From contig NC_077241.1 in NCBI RefSeq assembly GCF_947179165.1, positions 29,507,246 through 29,571,245 on the forward strand: a stretch of 64,000 bases of DNA. Direction: 5' to 3'. Origin of the DNA: Solanum dulcamara (taxonomy: Eukaryota; Streptophyta; Magnoliopsida; Solanales; Solanaceae). Made by a program: the position numbers and the translations under genes. Under the pieces are notes generated by a model that saw only the letters and a list, made by a program, of their open reading frames with translations, was not told where the DNA came from and ran no database searches. This document shows, one piece after another, positions 33,803 to 42,904 of the stretch; within the stretch, counting starts at the first letter, position 1, and every line of letters begins with the position of its first letter.

Positions 33803-35514
33803 GAAGTCCTCTTCAGAGAATAAAACTGCAGGGTATCCTTGCTTTGTGGTGATTTCAGGGGGGAGATACCTATAGGAGTACTTTGGACAGTCTCTTGGGC
33901 TCTAAGTCTGGTAGCAAGATTGTGTGTTACAATAGGATTTGGAGGGTTGGTAGTATTTAGAACAGGAGTTCTGGTTTGGTTGTTGATTTTGGGAGCATGA
34001 TTGTTCCTAATTGGTGGATGGCTGTTCTGATCTTTTCTATGGTTGTAGGGATTGAACACCTCAAAGTTGTTAGAAATTTTCAAGGGAGTAGAGTTGGGAA
34101 TGTAAGGTTTGTGACCAGCTGTTTGGTTTACTGCAGGACCTTTGGGGTGTAGATTGCTCACACCACCTTGTTGGATTTGGCTCTTACCTTTACCATTAGT
34201 TTTATCACTTAACTCAGATTGTACACTAGCCATATTATCCTCAGTATTTCCATTTACAATTTGGACAGCACATATAGGATTAGAAATCAATTCAATAGGC
34301 TGCAGTACAGAGTTGTTATGAATAATATCATGAGTATTATGATTAGTCAAGTTAAGAGACTTACTTGTTGCTCCTTGTGCAGACAATCTGAAGTTCTGGA
34401 AGCTGTGGTCACTTCCTGTAACCTTGTGACCTGTAATCAAATTATTTCTAACCTGTTCCTGATTATGTTCATCATTTGTAGATTGAGAGACAAGTCCATG
34501 CTGTTGAGCCTTGTCCTGAGGCAAGTTCACTTCCTCATCTGCAGCATAGTGTTCTTCCCTCCTTTGGTCATCTCGACGACTTTTCGAATTTGAGCTTTTT
34601 GGGGAAGTTTCAATATAACCTGGATACTTTGTTGGAATTGTAACACCAATATGAACATTTTGGTCTGTTTGTTGCTGCAATTGATTCAGTAGAACTCCGG
34701 CAAGCCCACTTTGGCAGTCGTCTTGACGACTTTTCGAATTTGAGATTTTTGGTTGTAATTTGAGACATTCAGTATGGCTGGGAATCCTCTCTACACTGTT
34801 GCCTACCTGTTGATATTGATTGTGCCTCCATTGGATCGCCGGAGCTCCGGCGACTCCATGATTGTCAGGGTTGGAAGGTAAATTCGAAGCTCCTAGTGAT
34901 GATTCGAAATGACACTCCTGTCCTGGAAGATGCACCTCTACATAAGGAATATTTTGTCTTTCAATTTGATCAATTTGGGTTACCGGAGCTCTGGTGCCGC
35001 CACCGCGCTCGTCGCCGGAGTTGATTTTTCTGGCGAAAATTACACCCAGCGACTCGTCGTGGGTTGGAGAACAAAACCTTGGTACTGTGCCTTCTCGAAT
35101 GTCGTCGGAATCTGCTAGAGATTGAAGGCGGCGCTCCTGCGATTGTGCGGCGATTGTGGAAGAAATCGCCTGCTGATTTCTTTTAATTGGTACCGTAAAA
35201 TTATGTGATTCTTGGACCATAACTGGTTCTTGTGTAGCTGAATTTAGTTCTGAATTCCTTTCCCTTCGAATCAATCCAGCATTGTGCCAAGACATGATTT
35301 GTTGTGCACGCAGCAGCTCTTCTTCAGTGACATGAATATCCATCGCTTTAGATTTTTGTAAATTGAAAGAACTGTGATTGTAGTTTGGGGATGAGACAAC
35401 TTCTGTTGCGTTCGTATCGACGAAATCTTCGATTTCATCTCTAGAATGAAATTTTTTGACGCCGGGAGATGGGTCCCACCCTATTTCGAGATTATGATTC
35501 AAATGTCCTTCCAT
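33790..35514 (-). pseudogene. LINE ORF1 N-terminal extension (574 codons)
   Basis: It begins with a genuine ATG (35514-35512), 85 bases from the LINE 5' end. The protein is polar and rich in Asn, Gln and Ser, with no domain that I recognise. A motif SNSKSRxDD occurs twice (SNSKSRQDD and SNSKSRRDD, about 55 residues apart). It leaves the DUF4283 frame near 33858-33863, a run of six C on -. One base more would join it to GYPAVLFSEEDF and the DUF4283 region, so a one-base loss is the likely break. The 574 residues before DUF4283 make this ORF1 much longer than usual. Confidence 0.75.
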
Positions 35515-35599
35515 GAGAGCTTTTCTTAGAGAGCAGTTTTTAGAGAGAGAAAAAATACATGAAAATGAAAAGCGATGATTAGTTCCAAATTGGAGGAAT
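35515..35599 (-). promoter_or_regulatory. LINE 5' untranslated leader
   Basis: 85 bp between the target duplication and the ORF1 ATG, pyrimidine- and A-rich (TTTTTTCTCTCTCTAAAAAC on -). L1-type elements carry an internal promoter at this end; no specific motif can be proved by eye. Confidence 0.5.
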
Positions 35600-35613
35600 T
35601 AAATTACATCAGC
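35600..35613. repeat. Right target site duplication of the LINE
   Basis: TAAATTACATCAGC, identical to 24704-24717. Confidence 0.95.
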
Positions 35614-35916
35614 TATTATCCTTACCTTTTACCTTTTGTGTTTTGCTTTTTTTTTTTCTTTTTCGCCCTCAGAGCTGGCTGCCAGTGGTGTCGAAATTCC
35701 CTCGCCCACTGGCCCATATAGTCATTCTGTGGTTTTTCTTTCATTAATTGGTTCTATATTGAAGAGCTGTGGCATTTGAGTGTGTCGTTAGTTAGCAATT
35801 AGCTAATCCTTCTTGTTTTGCTTAAGCCCTTGTTACAATTGCCTTAACGTATCTTATAATACTCTGGGTACATAATCTCATATCGTTTCTCCGTCGCTAG
35901 TTCAGATTCTTCCATC

Positions 35917-36035
35917 TCATGCGATCATACCAATACTAACGCATTAAGTTCCATTAGAATGTCGAAGTTAAGCGTGTTGGGGCGAGAGTAACATTAGTAT
36001 GGGTAACCTCCCTGGGAATTCTTGGTGTTGAGTTT
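35917..36035 (+). pseudogene. 5S rRNA-derived segment in M2 (antisense to the element)
   Basis: About 119 nt: GCGATCATACCA at the 5' end, the A-box region CGAAGTTAAGCGTG, GGGGCGAGAGTAACATTAGT, then GGGTAACCTCCCTGGGAATT and CTTGGTGTTG at the 3' end. GGGCGAGAG is intact while the C-box (TATGGGTAACC) is altered, the reverse of the situation in P2. Confidence 0.9.
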
Positions 36036-36597
36036 CAATGTAATCCTTGCCATAATATGTGGGGCACTCAACTTAGCTCCAGATTTTCCTCAGCGTTGTC
36101 TCGCGAGTCTTTATGTTTTGCCCTGTCCTTTCGTCTGTTATCTTGCATCCAGTATCGGCGTAGACCTTAAGCTCAACGATCCTCTAATCGCTTTGTGTTC
36201 TCCTCATTTTCTACCATAGTATGCTTTCTATTCCTTTTTCTTTGGTTATTTATCTATCGCAACATTATTTGCGACTAACTCTATAACCAACATTTTGGCT
36301 TTTTGTCTAGCATGCTGTCATTGCCCCTCATAATGTCTCTTAAGTTGGTTGATATCCTTTCATGGTTACACTCTTTTGTTTTTATACACAGTTGTCTTCT
36401 AGTGTTATGTTGTTCAGGGTCTCGTCACTAACTTTTTAACGTTGCCTTATATAGTATTCTGGCTTCCATCCAATTATTGGTAGCTTTCGGACCTTTTTAT
36501 CTTGGTTCAGCAACATATCTTATTGAAGGTTAGACGTCTATCTCACATATATTGCTATATCAATTGCCTCCTCCTACCTTTGCTATTTTCTCATTAA

Positions 36598-36610
36598 CTT
36601 CCCCCCTTTA
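36598..36610 (-). other. M2 internal polypurine tract
   Basis: On - it reads TAAAGGGGGGAAG after GAGTACCCTC, the same context as in P2 and P4. Confidence 0.6.
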
Positions 36611-38377
36611 GAGGGTACTCATACTTTTCATCTGCTTGTACCTTGCTCTATGTCTCTTTGTCCAGTCTTAATTTCGCCCAATCTCCTCCTCTAATCTACT
36701 TGGTACTGCATCATGTCTCGATCTATCTTCATATTTTATAATTGGACTATCCGCATATAGAGTCGTGGCTAAATTACGAAGCGACGAGAACCTTTCCATA
36801 TTTAATGTGATGTCCTGGCTAGTAATCGATACTTGAATAATGTGACCCAAGGAACAACTCATCCACGTCCACCTTCTACTTTTCCTTTTCCCAGAAATAC
36901 TTCGCACCTGTAGTCGTCCCAATTCCAATTAGGCAGTGATAGTATTCCGACGATAACTATTTAAGGTTTTCTTGAAGTCGTAGCTTTATCCCAATCTATA
37001 TCCTTTGCTTCTTGTTGCGAATAGGAGTTGCGCCATTTATTCCTTAAGCTTGCCATCCTCGTCCCTTAAGGGTTCCACCATTTTCAGGGAGACATTGTGT
37101 ACACGCGTTATTTTTTGTATCCTAATCCCCATGTTCTTACTGCGTTCTTAACGTAGGCCTTTAACTTAGTCAACGCATACTAAGTGCGTCTTACTAGTGG
37201 TTCCACTTTATCCCTGCATACTCGTATCACACTATTCAATTCATACTTACATATCCCCCTTTTAATTCGTATTCATGTTCAGTTCCTAACACCTCTTTGT
37301 GTGGCTTCTCTTAGAAATTCTTTTCCCAATAAGTCGGTGGAGAACTATAAACTATTATCGTAAACCATTTTCCAACCATTGTTGGAAGAAACCAGAATCT
37401 CTTAAACATCACAATACTTTTGTTAATACTTGACCTACCTGTCTCCTTCCGAGTTTATCCTCGAGTTATGAAAAACTCATCTAATTTACAATAGGATTCG
37501 GGGGTTTGGTATTTTCAAAAATGAGTGAAGCTCAATTATTGGACATCTTACCTCTCAACCCGAGCTTTTTTTTATTTATTTCTACAGCACAATTACGGTT
37601 GGAGATACTGCGGTCTGAATTGTACTACCCAAACAGACTTTTGTTTCTTCGAAATAGACTTTCCCCAAGTAAAAAGGGTATCCCTTATTGACGACATGAA
37701 GAGTATCTCCTACAGCATTAATTTAAACACAGTAGGGGTACTTGATATCAATTTCTCAGTCATCTCAAAAATCTATGTTTCATTTCCTTTTCCTCATTCT
37801 GGGAAAAATTCGGCAGAGTTTCCTCTACAGTTCTTACTATCCCATAACCTGCACACACAAAATACCAACCATGCCTCACAGACCCAACACATATATATAT
37901 TCAAGTCATATCACAGCTGCACAGTGCTTTCAATATCATCTCATATTGCAGCCACACAGGGCTTTCAATGTCATTAATAATATAAAAATACTGGACTTAC
38001 CTCATACGTCAAACTTCAAACTGCATTTGTTTCACTTTCTGTCTTCTTTCCTTTTAGGTCTCGACTTTACATTCCAATATTACTTCCATACCTTACTCAA
38101 ACAAATAGATATCTTTCATGCCTTTACTTTATTTACCTGCATGCTTCGTGATGTCCCATGTCGTCAATTACTTCCTTCGGTTGATGTCATCCTTTTGTTA
38201 AGATCCAAGGTTAGTATAAGGAATTTTCCTATGACTCGGATCTATAGCACGATCTTAGATGTAAAAGAAAGGTAACAGCCTAAATATCGTGTAGCTTCCT
38301 GTTTATAGATGTGGCGCGCAACACATCAATAATCAAGACTCTACTAGACACGGTCTGCAGACAATCAAAGGACGAAT

Positions 38378-38390
38378 TGCACTGATACCA
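38378..38390 (-). promoter_or_regulatory. M2 primer binding site
   Basis: On - TGGTATCAGTGCA, one change from the family consensus, four bases inside the LTR end at 38395. Confidence 0.85.
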
Positions 38391-38394
38391 CTTC

Positions 38395-41022
38395 TGTCAT
38401 GACCCAACCCCGTAGGCTGCGACTGGGGTCCTAACTAGACCCCCGTATACATATCTATTAGTTGTGGTTACATTAAATCGTAAATAAGACAGAGCCCCAC
38501 TAGGCGATAACATTTTCATAAATCTATAGCCCTTTTCATTTGCATCACAACATAACAGGGCACGTAAGCCGACAAGGCTGCCATAACATAATAACACATA
38601 TCATATATCATTTAGACCCAGCTGAATCAAATTGACATACACAACCCACATATACATGTCTATAGACCTCTAAAAATATAAATGACAACATATGGCGGGA
38701 CAGGGCCCCCGCCGTACCCCCGAATGGACAAAACAATATTATACATTAGTGGATAGTATCAAACACTAGGCTCCGATACAATGGAGCCTCTTCCACCTGA
38801 GCTGCATGGAATCCTAAGCTGACGGACTCCCAAAACCTGTATTTGTACTTGCGGACATGAACGCAGCCACCCGAGAAAGAGGGTCAGTACGACATATGTA
38901 CTGAGTATGAATAACATAACATAGTACAACTGGAGGTATATCCAAAATATAGAAGTAGGATAATAATTCATCAAATCAAAAACATGTACCTGTACTTTGT
39001 GAAGCATAAAAACATGCATGCTCAAATTTTCAATATAGTCGGCCCCGTCAGGGGTCCATTGAATCATATATGTAATATTAGTATCAAGCTCCGTGCCATC
39101 GTCACCTTATTACAACACATCATCATAGTATCAGTATCAGGCCCCAGGCCATCATCACCTTATTACAACACATCATCATCATACATATATGCATACGTAC
39201 ACAACCCTCTAGTGAGGGCTCGGTGAACAATGTAGTGAGTTGTACACGATAACGGACCTGGCCTGGGACTCAGTGAAAGAAGTGTTACATTATACACGAG
39301 TAGAGTAGTGAGTAACTATATGCAATTTAAATAATTATCAGAGACCCGATAGAACAAGAAAGTTAAGCTTTTATTTGAGGACCCGAGTACTGGTGTAGTC
39401 ATCTCGAGTATCCTCTAGATGCCATTATGGACTATCTCAATTATAATCTCGGGGGCCCTGGACATGTATTAACATAGGGCCAAATCATTTATGGAATCAG
39501 AAACACTTATTACCTTATAGTCCTTAAGACGTAGAGCTTGTACATTTGTTACCTCTTTAACGTATAAAAGTTTCCAGGGAAAGAAGTTCAACTACTATAG
39601 GAGTTCAATATTAAGAAGTAATTAAGAGATGTTTAAGAATGGAGTTACCTCGGAGTTTAGATCAGACTCAACTTACAACTAAAACAAGGACATGCCCAAA
39701 AGAAGAAAGAGAATAAGCTCTATATAGTCTGTACTTTCCTTCAGGTGATCTTCATATACATATTTCATACCCGGCCCTTCATGGGGCTCGGTGAACCACT
39801 ATGGCATCATAATCTCATTTTCGTATCAAATACATCTCAATGGAAATGAGAGATAGCTTCCCATACATTACATTCTGACAGATAGAAGCCCTACTAGGCA
39901 ATACTTAATCTTCACAAGAACTCTAATACTGAATAGTGGATAGGGGTTATGAGGAATACTCGGAATTTTGGGAATGGAATTATCCCTGCACTTCATATAC
40001 AATTCACTTAAGGCTAAATATTGCCAAAAGGAAAGAAACATAGTTGTACGAACTTATACCAAAACATGCCAAGAGAAAGCTTTACGTACCTTGTCTGAAT
40101 TATTCCTTATCCTGTTTGCCTCGCCGTCCTTTTAACCTATTCAACATGAAAGTAATATGAATATTAACTCCTCTTAACTTTCCAGCACTTAGGTTACACC
40201 TTAGTATTAATGGAATCTATTTCCTTAGTCGTTTCCTCGACTAGTTCTTTAGTTTATTAAGGCGTTAACGAAAATTTAGCAGCACCTCCCCTATAATGTG
40301 CCCTATCCAAATTTCCAATTAGGTTCCTAAGACCTATATCCAACCAAAAACAACAACCTATTTTTTTCCCTTGGCCGTCCTCTTTTTCCCTCTAGCTTAG
40401 GGTTTTTAGTTTCCTTTGCTGCTGTTGGAGTTTGTTAATACAAACTAAAAATATTACATGATATACATGTATATTGGTGGTCCTAGGAGGTGACACGTCT
40501 CATCCCCTAAGGCGTACACGTGTCCAGCCCCTATTGGGCCACCGTATTAATGCAAACAAGGAGAAGCTGCCATATAGTAGTGGGTCCCACCTCGCCCAAG
40601 TAGGTGTGTCACCTACTTGACTCCAAGCAGGTGGGTCACCTGCTTTCTTAGGTGCTGCCACATGTCACCTTCCCATTGGCTGCCCCATGTAATTTTTTTT
40701 CCTCCTCGTGGGTTCGTAATCTCGTCTCACTTTAAGAGCCTATGAAACCCTTGATACGTAAGCTTGGTACGTACTCCAATAGCTTAAGTATGTAAGACTT
40801 CCAAGTTAGTAGCTTACGTAGGTAAATCGAGTCCTACGACTCATCACTTGGCCTCCAATTCCTTCCGGATTTTTATAGCTCTATTTCCAACCTTCTCTAC
40901 TATGGAGTATCACATTCTCCCTTCCTTAGAGTCATTTGATAGTGTCGTAGCGTATCCGGCTCACATGATAATGTCTAAGGAACTTAGGAGACATTCCGAG
41001 TTTAAAAGTGAGGGGTGTAATA
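38395..41022 (-). repeat. M2 5' LTR (right copy)
   Basis: 2,628 bp from TGTCATGACCCAACCCCG to GGTGTAATA (terminal CA mutated to TA as read on +). A deletion of about 560 bp near 40358 joins AACAACCT to ATTTTTTTCCC, with ACCT at both ends of the lost piece. A 57-bp duplication (CACCTTATTACAACACATCA twice) lies near 39100 and 39155. The promoter zone is about 40460-40700: ACACGTGTCC, AGGTG/CACCT dyads and a TATA-like box near 40464-40475 on -. Confidence 0.88.
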
Positions 41023-41464
41023 ATTATTAGGATGAAATTAGTACCGTGGGCAAGCTAAGGTGAGTTCATGATTGGACCAAAGGTCTATCCCGATACTAAT
41101 TGTAGGATGAGAGGAAAAAAAACAAAGTAACACACGAGACTTGGCGAGACAACGCTAAGGTATTTCTCGGATTAAGTTGAACACCTTCTTATATTCTCAT
41201 AAAGGTAAAAGATGACACAAGATAACATATCTAAAGTGTTACAAGCTGGGATGATGAAATTATGAAATGGTTTAAGTAAAACGGGCAGAACTAACTAGTT
41301 ACCACAGGATGACGAGCTCATATGCCAAACTCTTTCGAGATTATGCCAGCTAATGCGAGATAGAACTCAAAATGGCTATAAAGATCACTGTATGAACGAA
41401 CTTAGGCATTATTCAGTAGCCAACCCTAAGGACTTAAAAAGAAAGAAAAACAAAACCCAAAAGG

Positions 41465-42445
41465 TAGAGTGGCAGTTAGAGTTTTGAAAGAAGTCGAGAG
41501 GGACTATACGAGGCTAAGGAATCCCAAATTAGCAACATCAGTATGCACCTATTCTATACTCGGCAAGAATAGGGTGCTATACTGGTTATTATGAGTAGGT
41601 TAATGAATCAGCCTATTTGCTTTCAATCAAGACAACCCATGCTGCTAAAACTAGGTGAAGTTATAGGTCAAGGAGGTAGTAAGACTCCATGAGTTTCCCC
41701 CATCTATTAGCACAGATAGAGGGACTTTAATTATAATTAATGTCTAGAGATCAGTCCAAGAAGAGATCAGGAACATAGGTAGGTCTTAGTACCATATTTT
41801 TCCCTCGAGCTGCTAGACAGATTGAGCGCACTATCAAAACGCACGAATATATATTGCGAGCCTGTGTGGTTGGCTTCAAGAGTAACTGGGATGATCATCT
41901 ACCACTTACTAAGTCTGCCTACAAGAATGGATACCATTTCAGTATCCAAATGACCCCCTACAAGATGTTGTATGGTAGAGTTCGTAAGTCCCCCTATTGG
42001 GACAAAGACTAAAAGTCCCAGACATGATTAAGGAAGTTATTGACTAGCAGCCTAGAATTGGCATACGTGACATGCAGATAATCGACATCGATATGTAGGG
42101 TTCAAACTGACGATTAGGTGTTCATAACAAAGTCACCCAGGAAGGAAGTAATAGGATTCGGCAAGAAAAGGAAACTTAGCCTAAAATACATTGGATCTTG
42201 TCAAGTTGCTCGTAAGGTGGGCAAAGTTGCCGGTAAGTTAAGCTTACCACCTGACTGGAAAACTATACGCATAGTCTATCAGATAGGGATGCTTTGCAAG
42301 GGTACTGGTGAGCCACCTAGAGTATGTCCCATAGATGATGTTCAGGAAATGGAGTCCTACTAGGAACAACCTATAGCTATCTTGGATCTGCAAGTTAGAA
42401 GGTTGTAGACTAAGACGTGACTTCCATTAAGGTATTGTGACAAAA
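41465..42445 (+). pseudogene. P2: second integrase remnant
   Basis: Readable pieces of Ty3/gypsy integrase in order: SVQEEI-type sequence near 41757, then an open stretch at about 41850-42000 giving LRACVVGF, SNWDDHLPL and SIQMTPYKMLYGR. The 81-codon frame at 42118-42363 has KYIGSCQVARKVGKVAGKLS and PPRVCPIDDVQEMESY (GPY/F module). The family usually has Glu in PLIEFAY and PYEALYGR; here Lys stands at both places. Stops and frameshifts separate the pieces. The chromodomain start (VTSIKVL-type) near 42415 is broken. Confidence 0.8.
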
Positions 42446-42608
42446 TAAAAACTAGAAAGGGGATAACCTGAGAAGTTAAAAAAAAGGAATGGAGAAGATA
42501 TCCGTACTTTTTCCCTATATACAAAGGTAGTCTAAACCCCTAAATGGAGGGGGAAACGACGGTTATACAGAACCCTCAAAATCCTTGTGAAATACTACAA
42601 GGTAAGTT

Positions 42609-42644
42609 AACATTTGAGGATGAATGTTCTAAAGGGGGGAAGGA
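42609..42644 (+). promoter_or_regulatory. P2 3' polypurine tract with degenerate inverted repeat
   Basis: CTAAAGGGGGGAAGGA (42629-42644) abuts TGTTACACCCC. The preceding AACATTTGAGGATGAATGTT is a mutated version of the inverted repeat seen in M1, M3 and P4. Confidence 0.85.
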
Positions 42645-42904
42645 TGTTACACCCCATACTTTTGGACCTTGGAACATGTTCCTAACCTTCTTGAAAGTCT
42701 CCATGAGATCCCTGCTATCCTCACTCATCGAACAACTCTAAGGAAATAAGAATGCGATAACCCGTGAGAGGGAAGGTTGGAAATAGAGTCATAAGAATTC
42801 GGAAGAAGTTAGACGCCAAGTAATGAGTCGTAGGACTCGATTTCCCTACATAAGGTACCAATTGAGAAGTATTACATATTTGATCTACTTAAGGACATAC
42901 CAAG
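42645..42904 (+). repeat. P2 3' LTR, first 260 bp
   Basis: It starts TGTTACACCCCATAC and matches the first 260 bp of P4-type LTRs (GAGTCGTAGGACTCGA at about 42825). It is interrupted at 42905 by the LTR of M3; the remainder lies beyond the window or is lost. Confidence 0.82.

Larger units (their letters stand above)
24718..35599 (-). mobile_element. L1-type LINE, about 10.9 kb, nearly full length
   Basis: The element lies between perfect 14-bp target duplications. On - it has a short 5' leader, ORF1 (DUF4283 and zinc knuckle), ORF2 (endonuclease, reverse transcriptase, zinc-binding region, RNase H), a 3.2-kb 3' untranslated region and an A-rich tail. An RNase H of the archaeal type at the end of ORF2 is a known feature of one group of plant L1 elements. 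It looks complete at the 5' end, unlike most LINE copies. Four in-frame stops and a deletion with frameshift in ORF2, plus a frameshift and two stops in ORF1, make it inactive. The length exceeds typical plant L1s because of the long ORF1 region and 3' region. Confidence 0.93.
35614..38394 (-). mobile_element. M2: internal region right of the LINE
   Basis: It matches P4 in reverse, from about 54160 down to the P4 leader at 51671. It holds a 5S-derived segment (35917-36035), an internal polypurine tract (36598-36610), a stop-broken copy of the conserved short frame (about 37010-37200) and the leader repeats (37860-37970). No gag or RT is recognised. The frames at 37525-37977 and 37742-38275 are antisense to the element. 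Confidence 0.75.
20258..41022 (-). mobile_element. M2: Ty3/gypsy (Del/Tekay-like) element, split by the LINE
   Basis: LTRs at 20258-22799 and 38395-41022 flank an internal region of about 4.6 kb (22800-24717 plus 35614-38394, including one copy of the LINE target duplication). Target duplication is ACTAT on the left (20253-20257) and ATTAT on the right (41023-41027), one mismatch, consistent with age. The uninterrupted P4 sequence near 54407 (CAAACTATCGAGATGG) is the matching empty site. Primer binding site (38378-38390) and polypurine tract (22800-22814) place it on -. Coding content is eroded integrase. Confidence 0.88.
41023..42644 (+). mobile_element. P2 internal region right of M2
   Basis: P2 resumes with ATTAT (target duplication of M2) and continues as P4 does from 54407. 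It contains the second integrase remnant and ends in the polypurine tract directly before the 3' LTR. Confidence 0.8.
2492..42904 (+). mobile_element. P2: Ty3/gypsy (Del/Tekay-like) element, split by M1 and M2 and cut by M3
   Basis: P2 is reconstructed from four pieces on the + strand: 5' LTR and leader (2492-5340), internal region (16705-20257), internal region (41023-42644) and the first 260 bp of the 3' LTR (42645-42904). The pieces join cleanly: the sequence before 5340 continues at 16710 exactly as P1 does across 1905-1925, and the sequence before 20257 continues at 41023 as P4 does near 54407. Its own target duplication cannot be tested because the 3' LTR ends outside the window. Pairing of the two LTRs is an inference, since only their first 15 or so bases can be compared. 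Confidence 0.75.

Noticed and set aside
35640..35780. Possible host exon next to the LINE (GCCCTCAGAGCTGGCTGCC region)
   Set aside because: It matches in reverse the P4 interior near 54060-54130 and is simply M2 sequence.
37525..38275. 150- and 177-codon frames on + resembling frames in other leaders
   Set aside because: They are antisense to the noncoding leader of M2; the similarity reflects shared leader DNA, and no domain is present.
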